Below are positions 1 to 12,430 of a DNA stretch of 64,000 bases, one piece after another. The stretch comes from Himantopus leucocephalus (lineage: Eukaryota > Chordata > Aves > Charadriiformes > Recurvirostridae). Location: positions 54,246,053 to 54,310,052 of the forward strand of contig RSEF01000031.1 of NCBI GenBank assembly GCA_003993805.1. The letters are read 5' to 3'. The notes under the pieces were generated by a model. The model did no database searches and was not told the DNA's origin. It saw only the letters and a program-made list of their open reading frames with translations. The translations under genes were made by a program, and so were the position numbers. Positions within the stretch are counted from its first letter, which is position 1, and the number at the start of each line of letters is the position of its first letter.

Positions 1-2682
1 AAAACCTCAGTTCTTTAAAATGTTTAATTGACAATCGAAGGGAAACAATGCTTTTAAAGGTTATTGTAATTACATCTACTTACATTTTTGTTCCATAAAC
101 AACATTTTGTTAACTTCCCAAATTATGCAGTGGTGCTTTGACCTATTTTTTTAGATGCTTGAAAGGATAATAAATGATCTGAAAGGCAGTAATTTTGGAC
201 TTAAAGTTTGAACCTTGAATGCATTTATTTTTAGTATATCATGTAAAGGATGCTTAAAGAAGGGGATAAAAGTAAACCTAGGTCAGGAATGAAAAAAGTG
301 TTGTTTTGGGAAAGGCAAAAAGCTCTTTTGTTTTAGTTTATTGCTCATCTTTTATTTTTTCAAGATGCATTATTGCTTTTTCAAATGAATCATCGTGCAA
401 TATCATTTACAGTCTGACCAACAAAAGCTGTTATTAGTGCTAGAATTAGTGGGATTTCACAGTCTCTTCAAATCTCATGAATGCTCTAACTGTAACAATG
501 AAAGTACACATGTATTAAAGACACCAAGCTAACATAAAACGAAATAATTACTTTGCAATTCATTTTCAAAGCCATCTGGCTTTCTTCTCGAAGCTTGTAT
601 CACCAGGCTGAAGATTATCTGGATATTCTTTGCTAGCCACTTGAGAAATATTTGGGATTCAGGAGACGATTCAGGAGACAGAAGACACGCTGAACTTCTT
701 GGAAACTATGTGTCAGCCTCGGTGGCTCCAAATGGAAAAAAGGGCTGCAGAGAAATTCGACCAACACCAAGCAACTGTTCCGAAGAATGCGGCTTAAGGT
801 TTTCAAAGTGGAGTCAGCCTGCTAATGCATGCAGCTGTAGCGGAGGAACACACAAAAGCAGAGGGTAGACGGGTACAGGGAGAAGGACGCCCATTTCATC
901 AATTCTGCATGAAAGATTTTCCTTCGTGATGCGTCCAGATTGAAATGTTCTTCACTCTAATAGACCTTAAAGAATAACCACTGATAGAAAGATTTACTAG
1001 CTGATAATTACAGCCCTTCATTTATGAGATTTAGGTTTTCAACGAGAGAGCCTGAGAATGAAATATGAGTTGAACTGCTACTCTCTGAGTCCAGATTCTT
1101 GGGGTACGCACCTTTATCTGAGATTGCCGGAGGAAAGAAGTGTATTGTCACCTTGAATTTCACAAGGTGACATAAAAATGAACACGTCTCCCTGCAATGT
1201 AGCTTTTATTGCAGCACCTAATTTTACCCTAATGACGCAAAATGCAAAACTAATATTGGTTTATGTTAAGAGCAGAGCCCTGTTTGTTACACTTGCTATA
1301 ACTTTTATTTTAAACCTGGTAATTATAGGAGGCACAGGTGGTGCTGCCCATAGCTAAGGCTGCCCATGATTTCCCATAATAAGATTCTGTTTTATAAAGA
1401 TGTTTACATTATAGCATCAAGTCTTAAAATACAGGGAAATACCAGAATTAAGATGAGGAGTGCATCTTTAAATTATCTCTTTCCCCCCTTGGTTGCGTGT
1501 ATTATGTCATGCTCTCTGAATACCTTATCATAAACCTCTTTTTCTATCTGACTCCTGCCTCATTCAGTGCAGAGAGTGGACCGTTTTCTGGGCTTGAACT
1601 GGGCTTGTTTAGTGAAGAAGACTTTTGTCCGAGACGTTTGTTTCAGAGTTTGGTTGGAGAACAGGGAACACATCGCTGGATTGCAAGAAGAGAAAGGATG
1701 GTTTCGTAAATAAAGACTATCGAATGCTGCCCTATAGTACCACACTCTGTCACTGTACAAGCTTGTCAGGAAAGCTATTAATAGATACCTTCAGTTCACA
1801 GATTTTCTTGTACCATCATCTCATAGAGGCATAGACCCATCTCTGATACTCCAAGATGTGCCGAGCATCGCACTGCATGTTTGGGGAAACACAGCTGGTC
1901 ACCCTGAGCCAACCCAAAATCCGCACCCTCCTCCCCTTCAGGCTCTCGTCAGGCTTTTCAAAAGAGTTTTTAGTAGATACAAAGTGGAAATTTGAGTATG
2001 TTTAGACTAACAAAGTCTACACTAATTTATATGAGAAAATCCCCGTGGGTTTGTTACAAGATTATGTTGTTGAAATTGGCTTCTTCCCACTATTTCCACA
2101 CCCAGACATGACAACAAATCTGCTGAGTCCCATGGCTTTGACATCTTACATAAAGAATTCAGGGTCAATAGGATGGAAGATATGACTGTGTTAACTCAGG
2201 CCTGTTTCACTTGACAAAGTTTTGGCTAAAGAACTGAGTTTTCCACTCCTTTCATCTACTTGATAGTGAGAAAAAAAATACGGAAAAGATGACTGATGTT
2301 CTAGGTAGGGCACATGCATCGATTTTCATATATAAATATGATATATTCTCTGAACAAAAGACAATATAGATTGTTTGTCCAAATTAAATTCAACATAAGG
2401 TGGACGTAAATTGCAGTGGTAAGTGGCACTAGAGGAATGGTGATAATTCACTACTACACCACTTTACAAAAGTATATCATGCTTTAGACTGCTGTCTAGA
2501 CAAATCTCTTCTACAAAGATACTTCAGTAATCTCCTTAGAAGCACATCATCTAAACCAAGTAATATCAATTTGAGTTACAAATACGAGTTGTTCTTATCT
2601 AGAACTTAAGGTCAGTAGCAGATGTTACAAATTCCTATAGACGCATGCCCAAAGAGAAGGATTTTTATTTTTTTTTAATGGC
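1..2682. other. AT-rich non-coding sequence
   Basis: I see no gene, RNA gene or clear repeat here. Open frames are short (up to about 75 codons), show no family resemblance and have no convincing paired splice sites. Base composition matches the rest of the intergenic or intronic background. Confidence 0.6.
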
Positions 2683-2880
2683 AGAAATCTGCTAGCTATT
2701 CTTGCCTTATCTGCAACAGCTGAGCAATCTTTCAGTGCCATGAGGAGATTGAAAACTTGGCTCATATCTAGCATGGACAAGCTTGCCTTAATCACATTGC
2801 TCTTTTACATGTGCACAAGGACATCAACATTGACAGTGCTACAGTAAAGCAGCCATTTGCTGAAAACAACTGTCAACATT
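2683..2880 (+). pseudogene. hAT transposase C-terminal (dimerisation) remnant
   Basis: The plus strand from 2683 reads LLAILALSATAEQSFSAM, followed by RRLKTWLISSMDKLALITLL. This is the hallmark block of the hAT transposase C-terminal dimerisation domain, whose usual form has a SATAERSFSALRRIKTYLR core followed by a GLALL-type helix. At about 2811 the frame shifts back by one base and continues as VHKDINIDSATVKQPFAE, matching the family's next stretch (HR.I.ID...V...FA). Only the last roughly 60 residues of a 500-700 residue protein remain, with a frameshift and no upstream catalytic part, so this is a dead fossil copy. I could not find its terminal inverted repeats. The family call rests on motif order; the exact hAT subfamily is not resolved. 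Confidence 0.82.
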
Positions 2881-4205
2881 GTCAAGTTTTTTGGAACCTT
2901 TTTTAATGTGATTTGTGTGACAAAGCCTGTATAATTCTGTTTATCAGCTGCAGTAACAAATTTCCGTAAGGGGGATACATGCAGAAACATACTGGAGCTG
3001 GATTTTCCATAACCAGTGCCTACCTGACACTCTAAAGCAAATGGATTAGAAAACATTACCAGATAAACGAACTGCAACAGCCAAAGCTTCCAGTCCCATT
3101 TAAACCAATTTTGAGTATTCACAAAAAGTTGCAAAAGCTGAAGTAAAAAGATTTTGTCTTTCATTTAAAAGTCAGTCTTTTTCTGAACTCTTTGTGCATT
3201 TTTCTTTCTATACTAATATTGCCATTGAACCTGTAAAGATTGAAAAAAGAATCATAATTAAATTATGTGTGGTGATAATTGATACCTGAGATTTTTTAAA
3301 AGCCAACATGAAAGGCTCAGTAGTTAAATACCACAAAGTATATCGTAAGATGCTGCAGAGGGTGGGACAGAAACCTTATTTAGGATTAGATTAAATTTTA
3401 AACTCAGGACTGGTGCCCAGCCTGTGCCTATACCAGCTATTGGCAGTGCTCAGCTCTTCCAGAACATCTCAGGATCAGTCTCTTGGCATCTGCCGCTCTT
3501 CAAGTTACTGGACCACCAACAGAAATCTGCAAATGGCTCTTGGCATCCTTGGCACCGCGACACTTTCAGCTTATTTTATTCTGCTCTTGTATTTTCCTAG
3601 GTATAAGTATTTTAAAAAATCATAAGATCTAGCAGTATTAAACAGTCAGCATTTTGTTAATAGCAATCTGAGAGTATATGAAGTTATCTCCAACCAAACT
3701 TCATCCCACAGGCTTAGTGTTGTTTCCGACTGCCTGAAGTCCTAACTCCTCTAGGTTGCCTTACAGAAGTGTTTTTTATCCCTTTCAATCAACCATTCTT
3801 CCTATTGATCTATAAAATAGCTTGTAAAGAAGAAGCGGGCATGTTTGCCCAAACAGATCCTGTCTCACATCTCAGATGCGTTGTGAGGACAGATTGCATT
3901 TACTCCTGTGGTTCTCTTCAGACTGTGCGTTAATGCTGCGGGAGCTACTGGCCCCTGAACTCCCGCACTGTCCCCGTGGAATGCTAATGAGGGACTGGTG
4001 CTCTAAACGATGCCGTTAACAACAAACTTTCTCTGTATCATCTTAATCACAATTTCTAAGGATGCATTTTATGTATGTATCAGCTGTAGCCCTGTTGATG
4101 CTCTGAGCTGTTCCAATTGATTTTTCTAACACATGCTTGCAATGCCTGGGAGATATCGCAGCACAAGCTGTACAATTACTGGTATTTATCTTGAATTAAA
4201 GAGCA
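2881..4205. other. Non-coding, possibly 3' flank of the hAT copy
   Basis: No gene is visible. Part of this stretch may be the non-coding 3' end of the hAT element, but I cannot find a terminal inverted repeat or target-site duplication to mark its edge. The frame at 3413-3625 has no recognised motif. Confidence 0.4.
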
Positions 4206-4254
4206 GGGGGGGTGTGGGGAGGGAGGGAGGGAGGGAGAGGGGGGAGAGGAGGGG
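4206..4254 (+). repeat. G-rich GGGA repeat with G-quadruplex potential
   Basis: A 49-base purine-only (except two T) tract made of GGGA units and G runs of 4-7. It has far more than the four G runs needed to form a G-quadruplex on the plus strand. It lies in otherwise AT-rich DNA and is probably a simple expanded microsatellite. Confidence 0.85.
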
Positions 4255-4645
4255 TTGTGGGCACAGTACACATTAGGCCCAGAGAGTTTCATAACTCCCG
4301 AGAGAATCTAGTGCACACTGTCAAAGTGAATGGTGTCTCACAGTTAATTTGGTTGGTGGCCAGAGGCTACAAATAATTCTCTTGCCCACAGCCAAGGTTA
4401 CTCAGCTGTATAATAAGGATGAAAGCTTTGGCTTCTGCAAAGACTCAGAATCATGGACATGGTTTTGCCATGCAGGGGAAGCATTAAGTTATACAGAATT
4501 GTATAGGTGTTGCGCTGAGCTTACGATGTAATGCATTTCTAATTGTTCCTAAAGTTTAGGAAGAATACAACGGTTAATCTTCATGATGACAAAAGGAAGC
4601 AGGAAAATAAAGTGACACACTTGAATGAACTGTGAGGAAATAAAG

Positions 4646-4726
4646 TGCACAACATGTGATAATGCCATGACTCTGTGTTACTGTGNTGCACAACATGTGA
4701 TAATGCCATGACTCTGTGTTACTGTG
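4646..4726. repeat. Exact 40-bp duplication on both sides of one N
   Basis: Bases 4646-4685 and 4687-4726 are identical over 40 bp and are separated by a single N at 4686. A perfect direct repeat abutting a one-base gap is the usual trace of two contig ends that overlap but were joined without merging. The true genome probably has one copy. Open frames spanning this point are therefore unreliable. Confidence 0.85.
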
Positions 4727-7473
4727 CATTTCTGGGCTGAAAAGATATGGCTTGATGGGTAATTTGTCATGCTGTGCAATAGAGAACAACAGTAAAGAGA
4801 CTTCAGACAGAAGAAAATTACACAAATAGTAGGGTGGAAAGGTATAATTGAAGATGGCAAAAGACTGAAAGAAAGACATTTAAAATTACTGTACTGACCT
4901 ACTAAATGCACTTGGGCGTGGAATCCTGGCCCCACAAGAAGAGGCATTAAACGACTGCAGGCTGTGACACTACTACAGGATAATGCCAATCTTGTGGAGC
5001 TCTTAGAGGATAGAAAAACATCCAGTGTTAGCCGAAAAAAAAAAAAAATCAGGCCCTTGTTTCTTGCGTGCATGCACAGCCTGAGCAAATAGTGACTTTA
5101 CAATGAGGGAAAATTTACCTATGGCCAAGCTGGTACCTGGTATCCGGACCCACGGAACCAAGACCTCGCCACCTTCTTCTGAACTGCACAAGGACTCATT
5201 CTCTGCCACTGGGACATGTGGAGCACTGTGTCTGTAGACAGCCCTAGTGAGCTAAGTGACTATTTGCTGCTACTTTAGCTGATTTAGCTCTTGCCCCTGA
5301 AGAGAGAAATAATACCCAGAGATACCAGAAGACCTGTGCTCGCTTCAGAGAAGCTAGCAGAGGCAAGGGCCACCACAAATGTGTTCTTCTTGTGTTCAGC
5401 ATGTCCACTGTTGCTCACACTCTTGGTTCCTTACCAAAAGATCTTGAGAGGAGTTTGAGTCTCTCCCTAGGACATGAAATCTTGTGCTATAGAGAGAAAA
5501 TGAGATGCTTTACAATAAGGCATCTACAAATAACCTTCCTTTTGTCCTTCTTGCAGTTCTTCTTCCCTTACTCTGCCAGCACATGAGTGAAAGTGCATTA
5601 AAGGAAGCAGAGAGAGACCTTATTTTTGCTTTTGATTTATTACATATTACTTACAAGTCTCAGAAAGATGTTCTGAGTGCACATGAAAAATACCTGAGCC
5701 CTTCATAACCACCAGAGTGAAGAAGGCTACCAAAGAATAAGATAAGGTCTACCACTGGCTGCCCCAAGTCTCCATGAATGTGAAATGTTTGTATTACTAG
5801 CTAACTTCTCACGTTCACTGATGCACTTCAGTATAACACAAAGAAGAATACCACCAGCACATTAACAGCTTTGTCTTTTCATTGCTTCAGGAGGCTTTTG
5901 AATTCTACCTTCATATCTGCATGCTCTTTCATTCAAGAGAAATCACAGACTACATCTCTTTCATCCCTCAGGGCTACCAGAAATACCAGAAAACTAAACT
6001 GAAATGAACTTCCCAAGGTTTCCTCATTGTGGGTACAGTATACTGGCACAACAGGGAAAGCAGTGCTGGTTTCACAGGTTGCCAGGCTGCTGAAGCACCC
6101 ACTCTGCACGAAGCCTGAACTAAAGAAAGCCAGAGCAGCTGCAGAATGAGGCACTATTCCACTGCAGAGATATGCTAAACCATTTTGCTACTGTACAAAC
6201 ATTTTGACCATAAAAATAAATGGTCTAAATTGTGAAACTGTAGCTAGCCTGCTGTCAAGTTAAATAAACAATGAAGCAGTCCAGAGACTCCAAAAGCAAT
6301 TGTCGTTCCATGACCTACACTTTTCTAAAGGCCACTTCTAGTGCACTTAAGTACTAAATGAAGAGAATGCTTTAGTAAAATAAGTTTCTGTGTTTGTTTA
6401 TCACACACCATTTGGTAATAGTCAGGGCCCTGTGTGATTCTGTGGCAATTAAATTTGCCAGAGAATCCACCCACTGCTGCAGACGCACACTGCAGGATGC
6501 AGACTGTCATTTTTTAAACTAAAATAGGGGGTTTTTTTGCCTTTAGTGGCAAAGAAAATCTTCCAGATGTTAACTGAAAATAAAGTCATGCAGAGATACA
6601 TGACCAAGTTTGCAGGCATGGCTCTAATAGGCATGAGCTGCTCCTTGAATTTAATTGTTAATTAAACCAGAAAACTTGATAGCCCGTATTTACATGGTTG
6701 GTGATGCTAAGTATTTCACAGCTGCTTTTTATCCTAATCTCTACTGCCCAGACCATCTTCATATTCTTGCCAAATTTGAAAAATTTCAACTTCCCATATC
6801 TGCTCCCCAAACCTTCTGTTTATTGTGCTGACAACCCTTGGTACCAATACTGCAGTCTGCAGCTCACTTAAAAATGAAAAATTAAGGCTGGCATAAAATC
6901 AATAGGATGCAATATAAGATTAAATGCCATACAATGCTGAATTCATCGTATCATTTTGGTAAAGACTTCCATTTTTTTTTTTTTAAATTTACTTGCAGCA
7001 GTGCCCGAATTCTCAATCTTTTGCAACAGAAAACTGCAGCAGAATTTAGGTCAAGTGAGCTGCAGCATAAGATAAGGTCATACAGAAAGCATATCATGGT
7101 ATGCCAGCCATAAGTAATAGTTCTGATTCAAGTCCTTATGTAAAATAGTTATGTTGTGCTCATGTATCTTATCCATTTCAAAACCTGCATGGCTTATTGA
7201 CATTTCCCAGACTATAGTATATGAATATAACAGTAACATAAGATCCCGGACCTCAGCTGGTGTAAATTAGTGTCTGTTCAGTGGGAGTGATGCCAGTTGT
7301 GCTGGCTGAGGATTGGTGCATGGAAAATGACTGGGAAAATATAGATGGAACTGCGTATAATGTTTCCTGTTAGTAATCTTATGTTCCCAAAGAGATGAGA
7401 GGCTGTCTCCTTCTCGTGACAAAAACAAAAAAACAAGAAAAAAATCCACCTTTCCTTGAGGTTTACGTCTCAG
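4727..7473. other. Non-coding sequence
   Basis: No supported gene. A run of A at 5034-5048 and a run of T near 6970-6984 are the only simple features. A good polypyrimidine tract ending in CAG lies near 5555, but no matching donor or coding frame of note follows it. Confidence 0.5.
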
Positions 7474-7496
7474 TCAGCTGTGAAAATCACAGCTGA
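7474..7496. repeat. Perfect 10-bp inverted repeat with two CAGCTG E-boxes
   Basis: Arm TCAGCTGTGA, spacer AAA, then the exact reverse complement TCACAGCTGA. Each arm carries a CAGCTG E-box, the core bound by class I/II bHLH factors. It could be a protein-binding site or just a hairpin; function is not shown. Confidence 0.6.
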
Positions 7497-9639
7497 TCAG
7501 TCAGGGGCACTGCCCCATTTTCTGCTCTTAGGACACAAATTATTACTCATCAACCTTGAGAAATAAGTTAGGAATGAGAGAGGGAGTTGATCCTTGCCAG
7601 GGTGCAATCCTTCCCTTGGCAAGGTGAAGTTCCTGCACCATTCCCCTGGCACAGCTGTGTAAACAGGTATGCTTCTGGCCTGATTTATGTAGCCGTAGCT
7701 TTAGGAAGAAGTCATAGAATGAAACCTTGGACAACTCTCAAAAGAAAAACTTCAGCTTAAAAAATTGTTCTTAGCATTTAAGACTGAATACTTTATTCAC
7801 TGCAAAGTAGTCCTTCATGCTGGCTTTAATATTGGAAAACAAATTCATATAATTGACAAAAGTGGTAAGAACACATTAGTGTTCACGGAACAGCTCTGCT
7901 TCCTTACGGAGATTTTGGCTTTTCTGTTATTCGGGGAAGTGGGGTGAGGGGCAGAGTCGGGGGTGGGGGGAGTTCAGAAGCATGATATCTTTTACTTGAA
8001 TAAATCCATCACGTTACGTAAAAAACAAACAAACTAAAACTGATTGAAATTATGAACTGCTTTTATAAAACCTCATTCAAGGTAACCTAGAGAAAATACA
8101 GGACTTGGTCTCATTTCACATTATTTTGGCTATACTTATGGGCTAAATAGTCATATTTTACCCTTACCAGAATGGTGGAATTTTCAAGACTAGTAGTTTT
8201 CATTTGAAAATGGACAAGAGCTACTCCTAACTAGAGGGTTAAAAATTGATCTTATAGATTTATACTGTAAGTAAGCTCCCTTAAGTTGGCAGAAAGTAAT
8301 TGCATTAACCTGCAAATTCTTCCTCAAAACTTAGCATTTACAAAGCATATTCTGTAGCCCGAGGTTTTAGTCTCAGCTTTATTTTCCCAACAGCATTCCA
8401 ACTCCCTTTCTCAAGCAGCTACACCCACAGCCTTTGCCCAGGACGCTTACAGGAGGAAGCTAAGCTGAAGTTATTTCTTTCCTGAAAAGGATGTCCTATT
8501 ATATTTCATAACCTGTGATCTCAGGGATAGAGAATGGAGCCATGAAGCTCTCATAGCTACGCTTACATGTTTTTGGTAGCTCTAGGTTTGTATTTGCTGG
8601 ACCAAGTGGGTCAAATCTGTCACTTTATCCACCCTAATTCATTTGTGACAGAAGCCAGTGTGTCCAAGCCATACTTCAGCAGGTCTAATTTGTACTCGAT
8701 AGCTCTCCTTTCACCCCACTGCCCGTCACTGCTCTATACTAGGAGTCATATCAAGTGATCAGCCTGGCCGAGATACAGAAATTGTGACTGTTGTGCCACC
8801 TAGCATGCCGAGGGGTAAGATGGGCAAAACCTGTAACCAAGAGCAGAAGGTCCACGTCAGGCATGGCTGACCACCACTCTTGTCACTGTGAGCTAGAAGC
8901 CTCCAGCCAAGCAGCGGACTACACTTTTTATCCATCACAAAACACCTGGATTTCCATGACAATGGAAAAACAAGGCTTTCTAAATATGGGGTGATCAGCT
9001 GCAGATACAGAAGTTTCCCGGGCAAAAACTCACTTTTTGATGCTCTGCCCTGGGACGTGGCACTCTCTTTCCACCATTGCTGAAGTTAGAAACACATATA
9101 TCCATTGTTTTTCTCCTTCCCTTTTGTCATGCAACTGTTGTGTTATCTATGCTATGAAAAAACTTCCCCCAAAAACTAATCCTTCCACCTAGACTCATGT
9201 GCTGGGAGACGATGAAGCGGTTGGTGCTGGCTGTCCTCTGCATGCTTCCTGGTTTTTCATTCTGCCAATGTCTTCGCCTTGTTGAAAAAGACTCCCTCTG
9301 GCTCAATGGAGCTGTTGCAGCTATATCATCAACACACATATTATTTTCTCCTAACTTGTTGCAGGGTTGCAGCCATGCTTGAAACAAGATGAACTGAGGA
9401 CTCTTCACCAAATGTGTGTCATTCCTCCACAAAAAAAACAAAGCCAGAGCATTCTTCCCTAGAGTTTGTATGTATAATCTCTGCTGCATTTCTACGGAGA
9501 AGCTTGCAAGACAAGGACAGGTTTTCCACTTCCATTTGTAATCTCAACCTGAACTCATCCAAAACACATTGTTCCTTGGGACCATCATGAGGAAAAGTAA
9601 CCTGGGCAGATGCACTTTGTGAACCCTATGACTGCAAAC
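7497..9639. other. Non-coding sequence with a G-quadruplex motif at 7933-7970
   Basis: Bases 7933-7970 contain five G runs of four or more with short loops, a textbook G-quadruplex pattern on the plus strand. The 8.4-9.5 kb part is slightly GC-richer and gives open frames on both strands, for example 9127-9489 on the minus strand. None begins at a convincing ATG or resembles a family I know. Confidence 0.5.
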
Positions 9640-10085
9640 AGTGATAAGGGAAAGAGAAAGGAAGAAGCTGTCAAGGCTCTGATTGCCCTAACAGGCTGTA
9701 ATGGCCCTGATAAGCCTACCCCAGACGCCCCCACGCACCCATGCCCCCAGACCCAGGAGCTCCACTTAAAGTCAGCCCAGGGGCATAATTAGCCGGAGCT
9801 ATGTTTTCAGTGTAGTAGTCTCTGGATGGACACTAGACCTTTGCTGTGGGTAGCTGTCTCCCGGATAGGCCCCTGCTTTGTCCTGTCTTTATCAGCAGTC
9901 CCATCTTTGCCCTGTCCCCTGGATGGACTAAGGAGCCACGCTGCAGCCTCATCTCCAGACCTGTCCCTGGTCCACCTCCTGCTGCTCCTTCCTGGGCCAT
10001 CCGCAGTAAGGGGATCCCCCACCTCTCCAGGTGATCCCTGGACCCGGCTGATTACTTCACCCTGTGCAGACTGTCTGGAGTAATT
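9640..10085. repeat. GC-rich block resembling an old interspersed repeat
   Basis: This roughly 450-bp block is much richer in C and G than both flanks and is made of short, similar CCTGGA/CTGGACC-type phrases. Such composition, sharp edges and a TTAAA-like box near 9766 are seen in the LTRs of old bird ERVs and in the 5' regions of CR1 LINEs. I see no TG...CA ends, no tRNA primer site and no protein remnant, so the class is open. Confidence 0.35.
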
Positions 10086-12149
10086 GCAATTTTCACCCTG
10101 GACCATATGACATTTGCTTAAAATCTAACTAGAGCAGCTCATATATACGTACCTCCTCGGAAACCTGGAAGCACTAATAGCCAAGCAATATTTGCCCAAA
10201 GCAACGTCATTAAATGACCGAGTGAGATGATCGTAGTAAGCACCCTAAGTTGCCATTTTACACGTCTTATCTGATGTATTTAAACTGTTGTAAATACCAT
10301 TATAATCACTCCAGCTTCATGGCAGCTGATGTGCTATACATGTTTGAGAGGGTGGTATGAATTAACTACGTTATCTATAAAGCCGTGCCTGCAATTACTA
10401 CTACTTCACAACTTATCATTAATGCATTTGACAGGGTTTTTCCAAAGTAACATTTATTTAGAGGTTAATCAAAATTCCTAAGACTGCCATTTATTATAAT
10501 CTGATTTTGGATAATTGACCAAATCAGTGGCTCTTAGAGGCAGCGGTTTCGTCTCAGTCTCAACGAATATGGTACATGAATGCCAAAAAAACAACAGGGG
10601 ATTAGAATTACATTTTTGTACATACAAGCGGCTACTGCAAAACTCGGTTCTTCAGAATGTGTGAACGCTGCCAGAATTTTTTCTGTCTACTAGTTGGGCA
10701 ATGCCTGCGGCCATACTAAGAGCTGGAAGGGTGGGACAAAGAGAGGAAGCCAAGGTGAGGTTAGTTCCCTGTGTCATCCCAAGGAGCAGGAAAAAGGAGT
10801 AAAGAGAGAAAGAACAACCTAAATACCCATCCTTTTGCACTAGAAATCGAGACCGAGCAGATGAGGAGTGGACAGCAGCTGACACATCTGTCCCTTCGCA
10901 CTGCAAAACGTACGCAGTTTACTGTGCCCCTTAGTATGGCCTCAGATTCTGTGATAAAATAGTGCCCAGTGCTTAAATTATCGCAAATACAAGAATTGGT
11001 TGCCACGCAGCTCTAAGTTGGCTCTATGCACATAGGCATGCCAGCAGCTTTTAACCACTTCCCCCCCTTTTTGGTGCCAGATTCCCAACTGAAGCCTCAG
11101 GCAAGCATACACAACCTGGCATTTTCCTGGCGAATTTCTCTGTGTGCAGGCATCAGGTACGTTTCTAAGACTGTCCCTGAACTTATTCCATTATTCCAAA
11201 GTTTGTACGTGCTAGAGATTGCCAGTGAAACAACTTTACGTGTTTTTTTAACGTATGTAATCTCAAATACCTCTCCTCCTGATCATTTCAAGTAACTGCC
11301 GAATCACTCTAGACAATCCAAGATAATGTGCATACCCAAAAAGGATATCTTTAAATCTTAATGGCTGAAATTTGGCAACTCACAAGCAATGAAAAATCTC
11401 AGTGAGGACTGTTAGGCAACCTTGTGTATGGCTGTGGTACCAGATCCAGCTAAAATAATCGTTTTCAAATCAACTATTCGTAGAGTGTGAAATGCATAAA
11501 ACAAGAAGGAGGTCCATTTACTTCTTTGTTTATCTTTTTTACGCAACAGGATAAACACAAAATAAAACTCTTATCATCTATTGAACAGAACATCGTTATA
11601 AAACTGGAACAGAACATAGTTATAAAACCGGAGCTTGCAGGAGTTTGGGAGACAATGGCAAAGTATGAAAAATGGTTTGCAGGAAGAGGAGTTGAATCAT
11701 TTTTACATGAAACTGGGAATGTTTAGCGAAACCCTTTATTCCGCTGATCCTTTCCAATGTTTATTATAAATACTCCTTTTCAAATAATTAATTTGACAAT
11801 ACACCATATTGCTGATTTGCACTAAAATGTTTTATTTCTAAAAGCTTGTAACATTTTGAGGTTTTTGGTTTTGCTTTTAGATACTGTCTATGAATCACTC
11901 CCTATCATATTTATATTTCAATTCTTGGGCAACTATCCTGGCAATTAGTATGTAAAACAGTTACACAAAACAGCAGATCAGTCTGTAATAAATCATACTT
12001 TGGCAGAGAAGGTCACTATTAATTTATTACTTTAAAGTAACTTATAATCAGTGTAATTGTTCTGCAGTAAACGCTCCTGGGGAAGCTCTCTCCTCTTTCC
12101 TCTGCTGGCAGAACCCTGGAGCACATTTAAGTTAACGGCATATACGTAC
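10086..12149. other. AT-rich non-coding sequence
   Basis: No supported gene. The only structure of note is the local duplication at 11583-11630, listed separately. Confidence 0.5.
11583..11630. repeat. 24-bp tandem duplication
   Basis: Two adjacent 24-bp units (11583-11606 and 11607-11630) differ at two positions. The duplication keeps the reading frame, giving a repeated EQNIVIK in the chance plus-strand frame 11487-11726, but nothing else suggests this is coding. Confidence 0.8.
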
Positions 12150-12430
12150 CTGAGTTCCCACAGACCGCGGCGGCTCACACTGCTTTCCCTCCTTCGGTGC
12201 AACGGTATAGATCTACTCACACGTACCCCAGAACCGCTTCCCATTTTTCCACTCCGACAAAAATCTAGTGAGAGGTTTGTTGTGAGGTGGGTATTCGTCG
12301 CTCCCGCAGCAGGCCTCCCTACGGAAGCAGCCCGCCATCTCACACCCGTACGTGAACCTGGCGTGGCGGAGGCAGCGCTACAGCCTGCGCTGAGCTGCCA
12401 ACGCCGAGTTTGGGCCCCACCATGTCATCT
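12150..12430 (-). promoter_or_regulatory. CpG-rich element with candidate minus-strand first exon
   Basis: CpG dinucleotides are dense from about 12,150 to 12,430, unlike both flanks. On the minus strand the block ends in CAG|GTACGT (exon end 12,150, intron from 12,149 downward), a strong splice donor. A GAGATGGCGG element at about 12,343-12,334 on the same strand resembles the YY1 sites seen just inside many CpG-island transcripts. From that ATG a 41-codon frame runs to a stop inside the block, so a non-coding or 5'-leader exon is as likely as a coding one. The transcription start is not defined by sequence. Confidence 0.45.

Noticed and set aside
2805..3164. 119-codon minus-strand frame
   Set aside because: It is the antisense shadow of the plus-strand hAT remnant and its 3' flank.
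4574..5088. Minus-strand frames of 101 and 136 codons
   Set aside because: Both cross the N at 4,686 and the duplicated contig edge, so the frame continuity is an assembly product.
9127..9489. 120-codon minus-strand frame
   Set aside because: It has a mixed residue content but a near-cognate start, no domain and no splice sites, and an overlapping plus-strand frame exists. Not enough to call a gene.
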